The notes beneath the pieces are model-generated. The model saw only the letters and a list, made by a program, of their open reading frames with translations, was not told the origin of the DNA and ran no database searches. From NCBI GenBank assembly GCA_023336815.1, contig JAMBLJ010000065.1:1-52455 (forward strand): 52,455 nucleotides of DNA. The letters are read 5' to 3'. Below, piece by piece: positions 28,933 through 38,943 of this stretch. Position 1 is the stretch's first letter. Every line of letters begins with the position of its first letter. Origin of the DNA: Actinomycetes bacterium (GTDB lineage Bacteria > Actinomycetota > Acidimicrobiia > Spongiisociales > UBA5794). A program made the translations under genes and the position numbers.

Positions 28933-29553
28933 ATGAGAGACGCAGCCAGATTGCTTCAGACGGAATCGATCGAGATCGTTCCGATCCTCGAATCCCTGGA
29001 CTCGCAGGATTTCAACCGCCCAACGGTTTGTGATCTGTGGTCCGTGCGCGATGTGATCGCCCACTGCGCGGCCGTGCTTCACGACCTCGGCATGGGGGAT
29101 CCTGGCGACTTCACGCCTGAAGCGAACCAACGCGGTGTCGATCTCCGCAGCACGTGGTCCCTGACGGACCTCATCACCGATCTGAGTTCTGGGTACGAGG
29201 CTGCTATCCACACCATCGACACAACGCCTGGTCGGTTCGACGGGATCGCTCGCGGCGAGTGGTTGCATGGTGGCGACATCCGTGATGCGCTCGACATGTC
29301 GGACGCCTACACCTCAGCTGGCGTTGAAATCGCTGTCGATCTCTTCCACGACCGATCAACCGAAATGAAGAAGCGTGCCATCGTTACCCGTATTGATGGC
29401 ACGCTCCGGCAGTTCGGTGCCGACACCGACCCCGTCGGTCGGCTCGCTACAGACACTGAGACCTTCGTTCGTTTGTGCGGGAACCGTCGCCCCGATCCAA
29501 GTCGATGGACAGGTGACGGAGTCGAAGCAGCGGACTTCAACCTGTACACCTGA
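28933..29553 (+). CDS. Mycothiol-dependent maleylpyruvate isomerase/DinB-like family protein
   Basis: LESLDSQDFNRPTVCDLWSVRDVIAHCAAVLHD; EWLHGGDIRDAL. Confidence 0.8.
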   Translation: MRDAARLLQTESIEIVPILESLDSQDFNRPTVCDLWSVRDVIAHCAAVLHDLGMGDPGDFTPEANQRGVDLRSTWSLTDLITDLSSGYEAAIHTIDTTPGRFDGIARGEWLHGGDIRDALDMSDAYTSAGVEIAVDLFHDRSTEMKKRAIVTRIDGTLRQFGADTDPVGRLATDTETFVRLCGNRRPDPSRWTGDGVEAADFNLYT

Positions 29554-29586
29554 GTCGGTTCGGGCCTCCGCCTCACCCGTCGAGTG

Positions 29587-29613
29587 TTCACTCGGTGCCA
29601 CGGCATGTACAAT
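29587..29613 (+). promoter_or_regulatory. Possible promoter of tRNA-Pro
   Basis: TTCACT-15 nt-TACAAT, -10 ends 11 nt before tRNA 5' end; by-eye match only. Confidence 0.3.
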
Positions 29614-29624
29614 CGGGTTCCCGA

Positions 29625-29701
29625 CGGGACGTGGCGCAGCTTGGCAGCGCGCATCGTTCGGGACGATGAGGTCGTCGGTTCAAATCCGACCGTCCCGACC
29701 A
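29625..29701 (+). tRNA. tRNA-Pro(CGG)
   Basis: Acceptor CGGGACG/CGTCCCG, anticodon arm CATCG-TTCGGGA-CGATG (CGG), T-arm GTCGG-TTCAAAT-CCGAC, encoded CCA. Confidence 0.97.
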
Positions 29702-29726
29702 GCCCCTCCATACCCATGGAGGGGCT
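29701..29726 (+). terminator. Intrinsic terminator-like hairpin after tRNA-Pro
   Basis: AGCCCCTCCAT-ACCC-ATGGAGGGGCT, 11-bp perfect stem, then CTGGTTGTTCC. Confidence 0.75.
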
Positions 29727-29766
29727 CTGGTTGTTCCGACCACCGGCCGCAGAGAGCGCTGTGTGT

Positions 29767-30549
29767 TCAGGTCCCGGTGAACGTGGGGGGTCGCTTCTCT
29801 ATGAAGGCCGACACGCCTTCGTAGAAGTCATCTGTCTTGGCAGCATTCATGATGGCCTCGGCCTCTGCGTCCATCTGTGACAACGGATCTGAAGCAAGAG
29901 ACGAACGTACCAACTCGCGCGCTCGAACGTACGCAATGGTGGGCCCTCGAGACAACCGGAGAGCGAGGTTCGCAACTTCCTCGTCGAAGGTATCTCCATC
30001 CGCCACCGCGTTCACGATTCCGAGATCGAGAGCCTCGGCAGCAGACAACCTGCGATTCGTGAGGATCATCTCCATCGCCCTTCTCGTTCCAACGAGTCTC
30101 GGGAGAAAGAAGGTGCTCGACCCATCTGGGGAAACGCCGATTCCCGTGTACGCCATCGTGAACACAGCCGTATCAACCGCAACGGCGAGGTCCGTCGCCA
30201 TCGCAACACCCATCCCGGCACCCGCCACCACACCGTTGATGGCGGCGATAGTCGGGAACGGGGCAGCAAGAATCCTGGAGACTGACCCGTGCAGCCCGTC
30301 GAGAATCGCCCGCATCACATCCGTTGGGTCCTCACGATTGTCGTAGAACGCCTGGACATCGCCCCCGGCACTGAATGCCCTACCTGTACCCGTGATGATG
30401 AGAGCCCTGACGGACTCGTCCGCGCTCACACCATCCATCGCAGCGTCGAAGTCGGCTCCCATCGATGCGCTAAGCGCGTTCAACGACCCTGGATCGTTCA
30501 ATCGGATGGTCGCAACCGACTCCTCGATCGATACGACGACCTGGCTCAT
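29767..30549 (-). CDS. Enoyl-CoA hydratase/isomerase family protein
   Basis: ATIRLNDPGSLNALSASM, GTGRAFSAGGDVQAF, AAINGVVAGAGMGVAMATDLAVA. Confidence 0.92.
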   Translation of the reverse strand: MSQVVVSIEESVATIRLNDPGSLNALSASMGADFDAAMDGVSADESVRALIITGTGRAFSAGGDVQAFYDNREDPTDVMRAILDGLHGSVSRILAAPFPTIAAINGVVAGAGMGVAMATDLAVAVDTAVFTMAYTGIGVSPDGSSTFFLPRLVGTRRAMEMILTNRRLSAAEALDLGIVNAVADGDTFDEEVANLALRLSRGPTIAYVRARELVRSSLASDPLSQMDAEAEAIMNAAKTDDFYEGVSAFIEKRPPTFTGT

Positions 30550-31574
30550 GCGATGAGGAGTTCGGCGAGCTCCACAGCGTTCAACGCAGCGCCTTTGCGG
30601 AGGTTGTCACCGATCGCGAACAGATTGAGCCCGTTGGGCGCACCGATCGTTTCGCGCAGTCGTCCGACGAGAACATCATCGATACCGGCGGCATCGAGGG
30701 GGGTTGGCACTTTGGTGTCATCCCACAACTGGATACCTGGGGCACCGCCGAGAACCGCAACAGCCTCATCGAGATCGACGAGGCGATCAAACCACATCGA
30801 CGCCGCGATGCCGTGGCCGACCATCACGGGGACCCTGACACACGTCGGCTCAACGGCGATGTCGGGTCTGTCAAGGATCTTTCGAGTCTCATTGACCAGC
30901 TTCCATTCCTCGTCCGTGTAGCCGCGCTCCGTGATGGAGCCCGCAAGCGGCAATACGTTGTAAGCGATCGGTCTCGTGTAGAGATCGCCACCTGGGTCCT
31001 GCCAGCGGCCGGTAGCAAGTCCATCGAGATTGTCACCAAAGTGTTCGACTTCGGAGCTCAATTGATCGATACCGGTCTTCCCTGAGCCGGAGACACTCTG
31101 GTACGACGTAGCGATCATCGATCGGAGCCCGGCAGCTTTGTGCAGAGGCCCTGCGGCCATCAATATCGTCATCGTGGTGCAATTCGGGTTCGCGACGATG
31201 CCGTTGTGCTGCTCGATCGCACCGTTGTTGACGTTCGCAACGACAAGGGGCACGTCTTCGTGCATCCTGAATGCGGACGAATTGTCGATGACTGTTGCAC
31301 CAGCCTTTGCAAACCGCGGGGCGAACTCCAAGGACCGAGCGCCACCCGCCGAGAACAGGGCTATGTCTATCCCGTCAGGGTCAGCTGTCGCAAGATCCTC
31401 GACGATAACGTCACCCCACATCGTCTTTATCGAACGGCCCTGCGATCTGCTCGATGCCATGAGTCTCAAGTTTTCGAGTGGGACGCCGCGTTCCTGGAGG
31501 ATCGAGATCATCGTTGCGCCGACGGCACCGGTCGCTCCAACGATGGCAATCCTGGGTTGGGCATACGTCTTCAT
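30546..31574 (-). CDS. asd: Aspartate-semialdehyde dehydrogenase
   Basis: RIAIVGATGAVGATMISIL, DNSSAFRMHEDVPLVV, VANPNCTTMTI, TYQSVSGSGKTG; 4-nt overlaps on both sides. Confidence 0.95.
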   Translation of the reverse strand: MKTYAQPRIAIVGATGAVGATMISILQERGVPLENLRLMASSRSQGRSIKTMWGDVIVEDLATADPDGIDIALFSAGGARSLEFAPRFAKAGATVIDNSSAFRMHEDVPLVVANVNNGAIEQHNGIVANPNCTTMTILMAAGPLHKAAGLRSMIATSYQSVSGSGKTGIDQLSSEVEHFGDNLDGLATGRWQDPGGDLYTRPIAYNVLPLAGSITERGYTDEEWKLVNETRKILDRPDIAVEPTCVRVPVMVGHGIAASMWFDRLVDLDEAVAVLGGAPGIQLWDDTKVPTPLDAAGIDDVLVGRLRETIGAPNGLNLFAIGDNLRKGAALNAVELAELLIA

Positions 31575-32794
31575 TGAGGATCCTCACCATCGAGTCCGAG
31601 CCCCGAGTGGAGCGTCCGGACCGCTTCATCCACTCTATCGCCCGCTATGACGCACGAGATCCTGATCGGCGATGTCGAGATCATCTGGATATTGATGCCC
31701 TGGTCGGAAAGCAGTCGAAACATCCGCGCGGCAATACCGGACTCAGTCTTCATACCGATACCGACGACGCTCACCTTTGCAATGCTCTCATCGATCGACA
31801 CACCCCCGGCTTCGACCGACGCCGCAACGCCACGAGCGATATCTCGCGCTGTTGCGATGCTCACACTCGGAACGGTGAAGCTGATATCGGTCGTCCCATC
31901 ATGGGATACATTCTGCACGATCATGTCGACGTTCACTCCGGCCGCGGCGAGAGGTTCGAACAGTGATGCGGCGACACCGGGTGTATCTGGTACCTGGTAC
32001 ACCGTCACCTTGGACTCATCGGAATTCTGGGCGATTCCGCGAACAACTGCCTCTTCCATCGTTTCCTCCTTGACCCATGTTCCTTCGCCCTTGTGAAAGG
32101 ACGATCTGACGTGGATCGGAATAGTGAACCGGCGACCGAACTCGACAGAGCGCGGCATGAGTACACCTGCTCCGGCCGACGCAAGCTCCAACATCTCCTC
32201 GTACGTAACCTCATCGAGTTTCGTCGCACTCGCAACGACACGCGGATCAGCCGTGTACACCCCATCGACATCGGTGAAGATCTCACATCGATCGGCGCCC
32301 AATGCCGCAGCGAGGGCGACCGCTGTTGCATCAGAACCTCCGCGACCGAGAGTCGTCACGTCGCGAGAGTTGGGATCAACACCCTGGAAACCCGCGATGA
32401 TGACCACCTTGCCTTGATCCAGGCCATCCCGGACACGTCCTGCGCGGATCTCCAGGATCTCGGCCTGGCCGTGGCGTCCCGTTGTCAGAATCCCCGCTTG
32501 AGAGCCCGTGAAGCTCGTAGCGGGCACACCGAGATCCTCGATTGCCATCGCTACAAGGGCCATCGTGACGCGCTCCCCGGCCGTGAGCAACATGTCGAGC
32601 TCCCTGGGATGTGACCGATCCGAAACGTCCTGGGCGAGGGCGAGCAGCTCATCGGTTCGTCTACCCATCGCGCTCACAACAGCGACTACGCCGTCGCCGC
32701 CCTTGTGAACCTCGACGATTCGAGATGCAACATTGCGAATCCGCGCGGCGTCAGCAACCGACGTACCGCCGTATTTGTGAACCACGAGTGCCAT
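31571..32794 (-). CDS. lysC: Aspartate kinase
   Basis: MALVVHKYGGTSVADAARI, TLGRGGSDATAVALAAALGADRCEIFTDVDGVYTADPR, two ACT domains. Confidence 0.96.
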   Translation of the reverse strand: MALVVHKYGGTSVADAARIRNVASRIVEVHKGGDGVVAVVSAMGRRTDELLALAQDVSDRSHPRELDMLLTAGERVTMALVAMAIEDLGVPATSFTGSQAGILTTGRHGQAEILEIRAGRVRDGLDQGKVVIIAGFQGVDPNSRDVTTLGRGGSDATAVALAAALGADRCEIFTDVDGVYTADPRVVASATKLDEVTYEEMLELASAGAGVLMPRSVEFGRRFTIPIHVRSSFHKGEGTWVKEETMEEAVVRGIAQNSDESKVTVYQVPDTPGVAASLFEPLAAAGVNVDMIVQNVSHDGTTDISFTVPSVSIATARDIARGVAASVEAGGVSIDESIAKVSVVGIGMKTESGIAARMFRLLSDQGINIQMISTSPIRISCVIAGDRVDEAVRTLHSGLGLDGEDPQ

Positions 32795-32842
32795 CGACGC
32801 GGGAGTGTAGGTGTATACACCTTCGACCAATACCATCGCGCA

Positions 32843-33589
32843 ATGCGCACTGGAAAACTCCCCCTCATGATCATCACGCTCGCACTCGTCGCTGCTGCAT
32901 GCTCCACTTCGACCGACAGTGAAATGGCGGCCGATGCGGCGACAGGGTCGACAACCACCTCGGCGACCACATCGACCGTTCCACCTGGGACGGTTCCCTC
33001 GGACTACGCAGGTTTTCTCCTTCAGCCAACAGCGTGCGGTGCTCAACAGCCGGCACCTGTAGTCGAGATGCAGTACGAGGCACCTGACGATGCCGGAATC
33101 GCAGCACCAACCACCGTGACCCTCACAACATCATGTGGCGAGATCGAGATCCTCCTTGACCCCCAGGTTGCACCCGAAACGGTCAATTCGTTCGTCTTCC
33201 TGGCCGAGTCCGGCTACTTCGACGGCTCGGTTTCGCACCGCGTCGTTCCCGGTTTCATGATGCAAGCAGGTGACCCGACCGCCACGGGTCTTGGAGGTCC
33301 GGGCTACAGCGTTCCCGACGAGTACCCGGACGAGAGCGACTACCGACGTGGCGTCGTGGCAATGGCGAACGCCGGACCAGGGACAACGGGTAGCCAGTTC
33401 TTCATCCTCTTTGAGGACTCGCTGTGGCTACCCCCGACCTTCTCGATCTTCGGGGAGGTGACGGAGGGTTTCGACACACTCGACCTCATCCAACAGATCC
33501 CTCTCGGCCGCGGCCCAACCAGCCCAGACAGGGAGCCCTCGACACCTGTCGAGTCACTCTTCATAGAGTCGGTAACCGTATCCGGGTAA
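32843..33589 (+). CDS. Cyclophilin-type peptidyl-prolyl isomerase lipoprotein
   Basis: Lipobox ALVAAACS; VNSFVFLAESGYFDGSVSHRVVPGFMMQAGDPTATGLGGPGY; AGPGTTGSQFFI. Confidence 0.93.
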   Translation: MRTGKLPLMIITLALVAAACSTSTDSEMAADAATGSTTTSATTSTVPPGTVPSDYAGFLLQPTACGAQQPAPVVEMQYEAPDDAGIAAPTTVTLTTSCGEIEILLDPQVAPETVNSFVFLAESGYFDGSVSHRVVPGFMMQAGDPTATGLGGPGYSVPDEYPDESDYRRGVVAMANAGPGTTGSQFFILFEDSLWLPPTFSIFGEVTEGFDTLDLIQQIPLGRGPTSPDREPSTPVESLFIESVTVSG

Positions 33590-33598
33590 TCTTGTTGT

Positions 33599-33766
33599 AT
33601 GGCAACCGACAAGAGAGCACGTCAACGGGCCAACCGTGAAGCCAAACAGGCGGAACAGGCAAAGTCCGACAAACGAAAACATCGATTGAACCAGGTCAAG
33701 AGGTACGGGTCGTACGCCCTGTTGTTCATTGCATCCATCGTGATCCTGCGCTTCATCGCTGGCTGA
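33599..33766 (+). CDS. Small membrane protein, 55 aa
   Basis: MATDKRARQRANREAKQAEQAKSDKRKHRLNQVKRYGSYALLFIASIVILRFIAG*: basic N-terminus plus C-terminal TM; below ORF-track cut-off. Confidence 0.65.
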   Translation: MATDKRARQRANREAKQAEQAKSDKRKHRLNQVKRYGSYALLFIASIVILRFIAG

Positions 33767-33784
33767 TCCGGCACTGATCTCGCT

Positions 33785-34627
33785 GTGCGCACAGATCTCC
33801 ATCTCCATTCCACAGCATCGGATGGTGTGGACAGCCCCGCGATGATCGTCACGATGGCGGCCGAACTCGGCCTCGACGCTATCGCTCTCACTGACCACGA
33901 CACGCTTGCTGGCATGCCCGAGGCAAAGGCTGCAGCGGACAAGATGGGGCTCGGGCTCATCCCAGGAGTCGAGCTTTCCGTCAATCACCGTGGAACCAAG
34001 ATCCATATGCTGGTCTACGGCATCGAACCGGGGACCGGGCCGATTCAGGACAAGCTCGAGCATCTCAGATCCGGTCGCACCGCCAGGAACCACAAGATCG
34101 TTGCCGCGCTCGTCGATCTCGGATACGAGATCACCATGGATGACGTTCTTCGCCACGCACACGGACCATCCGTCGGCCGACCTCACATCGCAGATGCGCT
34201 GGTCGAAGGGGGATACATCGCAAGTAGAGACGAGGCGTTCGCTGATCTTCTCCACGATGGCGGTGTCGCCTACTTCCCGAGGATCCATCTCTCAGCCATC
34301 GAGGCGATAGAACTGGCCACCGAGAGCGGCGGTGTGAGCGTCATCGCTCATCCGAAGACGGTGAACCTTCGGAGTGATCCTTTCGTGGAGATGCTGAAGG
34401 AGCTTGCTTCCAAGGGTCTCGGCGGTATCGAAGCGCACCACCCGATGCACGACGCTGATCTTCGTCACCACCTGGAGGGCCTCGCTCATCAGCTCGGGCT
34501 GATCGCTACGGGAGGGTCCGACTATCACGGAATGACGCAGCGAACTTTTCGCATCGGCACGGGTACCGGAGACCTGCGTATCCCTCCTGAGGCCTTCGAT
34601 CAGATCTCGTCCCTGATTCGGCGATAG
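33785..34627 (+). CDS. PHP-domain phosphoesterase
   Basis: DLHLHSTASDGVDSP, ALTDHDTLAG, GVELSV, SVIAHPKTV, GGSDYHG. Confidence 0.9.
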   Translation: MRTDLHLHSTASDGVDSPAMIVTMAAELGLDAIALTDHDTLAGMPEAKAAADKMGLGLIPGVELSVNHRGTKIHMLVYGIEPGTGPIQDKLEHLRSGRTARNHKIVAALVDLGYEITMDDVLRHAHGPSVGRPHIADALVEGGYIASRDEAFADLLHDGGVAYFPRIHLSAIEAIELATESGGVSVIAHPKTVNLRSDPFVEMLKELASKGLGGIEAHHPMHDADLRHHLEGLAHQLGLIATGGSDYHGMTQRTFRIGTGTGDLRIPPEAFDQISSLIRR

Positions 34628-34676
34628 TCCTTTATCGGTCCCTTTTGTGCGCCGATACAACGGCTGAGGTGCGCAC

Positions 34677-35978
34677 ATGATGTCACTGCCCACGCGGGCA
34701 CCAATCGCATACGAGGATCTGCGACTTCAATACAACGCGGTACGCGGTCTTGGATCACTCCTGGTCCTCGTTGGGGTATCAGTGTTCGTTGCGACCGGGG
34801 GCGAGACTGAACTCCTCTTCATCGCGATCCCTGCGCTTGCGATCGCCGTTGACTCCGCCATCCGGATCAATCGGGGTTCGTCACCACTTGTACCTGTGAT
34901 GATCGACGCCACGGTGATCGGTGTAGCCATGTACCTGCGTGGCCCCGCGCCCGCGATTCACGCGGTGATGATCCTCTCCGTGTTCGTCATTTCTGCCCTC
35001 CTTCTTCCATTCGTTCACGCTGGACTCGTCCTGCTGTACACGGTCATCTGGTCCATCGCTATCACCGCGATCAGCAACTTCGAATCACTACCGTATCTTG
35101 GGATCATCGATGAGTCGGGCGTGGCAGTGACCGCGGACCGGATCACGATCGTGGCTGTGATCGCTGTTGTCGTCGGAATACTGTTCCAATCGGTTCTCGT
35201 CATCCTCGCCGCACAGGATCGGCAGGAGGAAGCTCTCGCTCAAGAACGGCGAGCAGTTCAACTCAAGAACGAATTCGTATCGATGGTCAGCCACGAACTG
35301 CGGACGCCATTGACCGGGATCACTGGCTTCACTGAGACACTGGTCGAATCATGGACGAATCTCCCCCCAAGTGAGGTCGACGAATTCCTCAAGATCATGT
35401 TCCACGAAACGGAACACCTGTCGAACCTCGTCGAGGACATTCTCGTCATACCGAGGCTTGAGGCAGGCCAACTGCGTCTCCACCCCGAGGACCTCGATCT
35501 CACCGTAGAAGCACATGGCGTAGCGAATGTGGTCTTCAACGATCTGGACTACAGCGTCTCAATCCCCGCCAATGTGATCGTGAGAGCTGACAGAACACGT
35601 GTACGCCAGATCATGCGAAATCTTCTCGAGAACGCCAGGAAGTACGGTGGCGACCAGGTGCTCATAGAGGGGGAACTCGCATCTCCGGGTCTCTACAAGG
35701 TTTCGGTATCGGACAACGGTCGCGGTATCGGGAGCGAGGACCAGGAACGGATCTTCAAGCACTTCGAACAACTATCGACCGGAGACGCACGGATCCAGCA
35801 AGGCGTTGGGTTGGGTCTCCCGATCGCACGAACCCTCGCCAGGGCGATGGGTGGTGACCTCTGGTACGAGAACCGCTTCCCTGTCGGCTCCAAGTTCTGT
35901 TTCACGGTCCAGATCTCGGGATCTGACCATGGGGACTCGGATGCAGACGAGCAGCCAATTACACACGCACACGTGTGA
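34677..35978 (+). CDS. Membrane sensor histidine kinase
   Basis: Multi-TM N-domain; FVSMVSHELRTPLTGITGFTETL; MRNLLENARKYGG; GVGLGLPIARTLARAMGGDLWYE. Confidence 0.9.
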   Translation: MMSLPTRAPIAYEDLRLQYNAVRGLGSLLVLVGVSVFVATGGETELLFIAIPALAIAVDSAIRINRGSSPLVPVMIDATVIGVAMYLRGPAPAIHAVMILSVFVISALLLPFVHAGLVLLYTVIWSIAITAISNFESLPYLGIIDESGVAVTADRITIVAVIAVVVGILFQSVLVILAAQDRQEEALAQERRAVQLKNEFVSMVSHELRTPLTGITGFTETLVESWTNLPPSEVDEFLKIMFHETEHLSNLVEDILVIPRLEAGQLRLHPEDLDLTVEAHGVANVVFNDLDYSVSIPANVIVRADRTRVRQIMRNLLENARKYGGDQVLIEGELASPGLYKVSVSDNGRGIGSEDQERIFKHFEQLSTGDARIQQGVGLGLPIARTLARAMGGDLWYENRFPVGSKFCFTVQISGSDHGDSDADEQPITHAHV

Positions 35979-35996
35979 CGCGGTAGCGTTCACCAG

Positions 35997-36407
35997 GTGC
36001 TGCCATACAACATCCACCACACCGCGATAGCGGTGTCCGATCTCGACCGTACGCTCGAGTACTACGCCACGAACTTCAAGATCCGCCCGATCTCCATCGA
36101 AACGATCGATGACCAGGGCGTCCGTGAAGCGATGATCGCGCTCGGCGGCTCACACATTCAGCTTCTCGAGCCGCTGCATCCCGATACACCGGTCGGCAGG
36201 TTCCTTGCCAAACATGGTGAAGGTCTCCATCACATCGCGTTCGCGGTCACCGATATCGATACAGCAGTCGCTCATCTCAGGGAACAAGGAGTCAGCCTGA
36301 TCGACGAAGTACCCCGTCGTGGTGGCGGGGGTCATCGAATCGCATTCGTCCATCCGCGGGACCACAATGGGACCTTGATCGAACTCGTAGAGGTGCACGA
36401 TGGTTGA
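35997..36407 (+). CDS. mce: Methylmalonyl-CoA epimerase
   Basis: IHHTAIAVSDLDRTLEYY, HGEGLHHIAFAVTDIDTAVAHL, LIELVEV. Confidence 0.92.
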   Translation: MLPYNIHHTAIAVSDLDRTLEYYATNFKIRPISIETIDDQGVREAMIALGGSHIQLLEPLHPDTPVGRFLAKHGEGLHHIAFAVTDIDTAVAHLREQGVSLIDEVPRRGGGGHRIAFVHPRDHNGTLIELVEVHDG

Positions 36408-36633
36408 CAACATCGAGATCAGAGGCGGTGCCGGCGCCGAGGAGGCTGCCGCGATCGCAGCAGTTGTTGCACGAATCGGCGCGGACGAACTCGCCGCAGC
36501 TGCGGTCAGACCCCACCCGATCCACAAGAGCCAGTGGGTACAGGCGGGTCGACCGCTCGACCACATGGCACCGGTGCCACCCGAGGAGTACGACAAACAG
36601 CCAGAGAGACTCTCATCCGACCCCTCTCGCTGA
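36400..36633 (+). CDS. Acyl-CoA carboxylase epsilon-subunit-like protein
   Basis: Small acidic/Ala-rich, EIRGGAGAEEAAAIAAVVARI...SQWVQAGRPLD; overlaps mce end. Confidence 0.5.
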   Translation: MVDNIEIRGGAGAEEAAAIAAVVARIGADELAAAAVRPHPIHKSQWVQAGRPLDHMAPVPPEEYDKQPERLSSDPSR

Positions 36634-36699
36634 TCATCTTGCCCCCCACCAGCAGGCCTGCCTGTAGCATTCGGGTGTCGCGACGATGAAAGGACGGCA

Positions 36700-37878
36700 A
36701 TGAATCCCGTCATCTGTTCGATCGCACGAACACCGATCGGTCGTTTCAACGGTTCCTATTCACCGCTATCAGCAATGGACCTCGGCGGCATCGCCATCGC
36801 CGAAGCTCTGCAGCGTTCGAACCTCGAACCGACAAAGGTCGATGAGGTCATCTTCGGCCACGTACTTCAGGCAGGTCAGGGTCAGATCACCGCACGCCAG
36901 GCCGCTGTGAAGGGCGGGATACCCATGTCGGTCCCGGCTGTGACGATCAACAAGGTCTGTCTGTCCGGTATGACATCGATCGCCGAGGCAGCGAATCACA
37001 TTCGCCTTGGCGAGTCTTCCTTTGTTGTCGCAGGCGGAATGGAGTCGATGACGAACGCTCCCTACGTTCTTCCAGGCGCCAGGGCCGGGTATCGAATCGG
37101 GGACACAACGCTGGTTGACTCGATGATGCACGACGGGTTGTTCTGCTCCTTCGACTCGTGCATGATGGGTGACAGCTCCGACCGCAAGAACGATCAACTC
37201 GACGTCAGTCGACAGGACCAGGATGGCTGGTCGGCACGCTCACACGCTCGCGCAGCAGCTGCGACGGATTCGGGCATCTTTGCAAGAGAGATCGTTCCTG
37301 TCGAAGTGCCCCAAAGAAGGGGAGATGCCATCGTCGTGTCACAGGACGGCGGTATTCGAAGAGATACAACGGCAGAATCCCTCGCCGATCTACGGCCAGC
37401 GTTCAATAGCGACGGATCGATCACGGCAGGCAACGCATCCCAGATCTCGGACGGTGCGGCTGCGGTCATAGTCGCCGACCGTGGGGCAGCGGAACGCGCA
37501 GGGCTACCGATCCTCGCCGAGATCGTCTCGTACGGTCAGGTTGCTGGGCCCGATGCGACGCTCCACGAGCGTCCTGCCGAAGCGCTTCGCGTGGCCATGA
37601 CGAAGGCCTCGCTCGATGTGGACGATCTCGATCTCTTCGAGATCAACGAGGCATTCGCGTCAGTTGCACTCTGGTCGACACACATGCTTGGCGTTGACCC
37701 GAACAAGGTGAACATCCATGGCGGTGCTGTTGCGCTCGGGCATCCCCTCGGAGCCACCGGCGCTCGAATCGTCGTGACATTGATCAACGCTCTCAAAGAA
37801 ACTGACGGAACGTATGGAGGGGCGTCACTCTGCGGAGGAGGCGGCCAGGGTGATGCACTGATCGTGAAGGTGGTCTGA
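36700..37878 (+). CDS. Acetyl-CoA acetyltransferase (thiolase)
   Basis: NKVCLSGMTSIAEAA (nucleophile Cys), FEINEAFASVALW, NIHGGAVALGHPLGATGARI, SLCGGGGQGDA. Confidence 0.95.
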   Translation: MNPVICSIARTPIGRFNGSYSPLSAMDLGGIAIAEALQRSNLEPTKVDEVIFGHVLQAGQGQITARQAAVKGGIPMSVPAVTINKVCLSGMTSIAEAANHIRLGESSFVVAGGMESMTNAPYVLPGARAGYRIGDTTLVDSMMHDGLFCSFDSCMMGDSSDRKNDQLDVSRQDQDGWSARSHARAAAATDSGIFAREIVPVEVPQRRGDAIVVSQDGGIRRDTTAESLADLRPAFNSDGSITAGNASQISDGAAAVIVADRGAAERAGLPILAEIVSYGQVAGPDATLHERPAEALRVAMTKASLDVDDLDLFEINEAFASVALWSTHMLGVDPNKVNIHGGAVALGHPLGATGARIVVTLINALKETDGTYGGASLCGGGGQGDALIVKVV

Positions 37879-37881
37879 GAC

Positions 37882-38868
37882 ATGCAAGTTGCGAGTTATC
37901 TACCGAACAGGAACCTGGCGCTCGAGCTCGTACGGGTCACCGAAGCAGCGGCGATCTCCGCGGCACGTGAGCAAGGACGCGGGGACAAACACCTCGTGGA
38001 CCAGGCAGCAGTCGACGCCATGCGCGCCGTGCTGTCGAGAACCGATCTCGACGGGATTGTCGTCATAGGCGAAGGCGAAAAGGACGAGGCTCCGATGCTC
38101 TACAACGGAGAACGCGTTGGAAACGGGAACCCCCCACAGGTCGATGTAGCGGTTGACCCCGTTGATGGGACCAGACTCACAGCAGAGGGCAAGGGCGGAG
38201 CCCTTGCCGTGATCGCACTCGCTGAGAAGGGGTCGATGTACGCGCCAGGAAGCCTCGTCTATATGGACAAGATCGCTGTCGGGGAAGAAGCCGCAGGGAC
38301 GATAGACATCGATGCACCGGTTCTCCACAATCTCAAACAGGTCGGAAAGGCAGTCGGCAAGGAGATCAACGAACTCACCGTCGTGATCCTCGAGCGACCG
38401 CGCAACAACGACTACATTCGCCAGGTACGCGAGGCAGGTGCGCGTATCTCCCTCATCGCTGATGGCGACATCCAGGGAGCGATAACCACCGCGATCAGAG
38501 GCAACGGCATCGACCTCATGCTTGGCATCGGCGGTTCACCGGAGGCTGTAACGACCGCATGCGCCATGGCGGCGCTTCGTGGCGAGATCCAGTGCAAGCT
38601 GTGGCCACGAGACGATGTCGAGCGAACGTACGCTCGCGAACACGGACACGACCTCAACCGGGTGCTCACCACAAAGGATCTTGTCGACTCGGACAACACG
38701 TTCTTCGCCGCAACGGGTGTCACGACAGGTGCGTTGCTGCGTGGTGTCCGCTTTGGTGGAATCCACACATCAACACACTCCGTCATCATGCGTTCAGAAT
38801 CCGGAACCGTTCGATTCATCGAGGCGGACCACAGGGTCGAATGGGTTGAAGGTGCGATAAAGCCATAG
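37882..38868 (+). CDS. glpX: Class II fructose-1,6-bisphosphatase
   Basis: IGEGEKDEAPMLYNGERVG, VDPVDGTRLTAEGKGGALAVIA, GIGGSPEAV. Confidence 0.96.
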   Translation: MQVASYLPNRNLALELVRVTEAAAISAAREQGRGDKHLVDQAAVDAMRAVLSRTDLDGIVVIGEGEKDEAPMLYNGERVGNGNPPQVDVAVDPVDGTRLTAEGKGGALAVIALAEKGSMYAPGSLVYMDKIAVGEEAAGTIDIDAPVLHNLKQVGKAVGKEINELTVVILERPRNNDYIRQVREAGARISLIADGDIQGAITTAIRGNGIDLMLGIGGSPEAVTTACAMAALRGEIQCKLWPRDDVERTYAREHGHDLNRVLTTKDLVDSDNTFFAATGVTTGALLRGVRFGGIHTSTHSVIMRSESGTVRFIEADHRVEWVEGAIKP

Positions 38869-38870
38869 GG

Positions 38871-38898
38871 CAGACGACAGACAACAGACGGCAGACAG
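38871..38898. repeat. Short heptad array (CAGANNN x4), locus D
   Basis: CAGACGA CAGACAA CAGACGG CAGACAG immediately downstream of glpX; single arm. Confidence 0.9.
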
Positions 38899-38900
38899 CG

Positions 38901-38943
38901 GGAACGCCAAAGGCGTTCCTTGGGAGTTCGCTTTGCGAACTCC
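38901..38943. terminator. Two adjacent perfect hairpins between convergent genes (bidirectional terminator candidate)
   Basis: GGAACGCC-AAA-GGCGTTCC (38901-38919) and GGAGTTCGC-TTT-GCGAACTCC (38923-38943). Confidence 0.75.
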
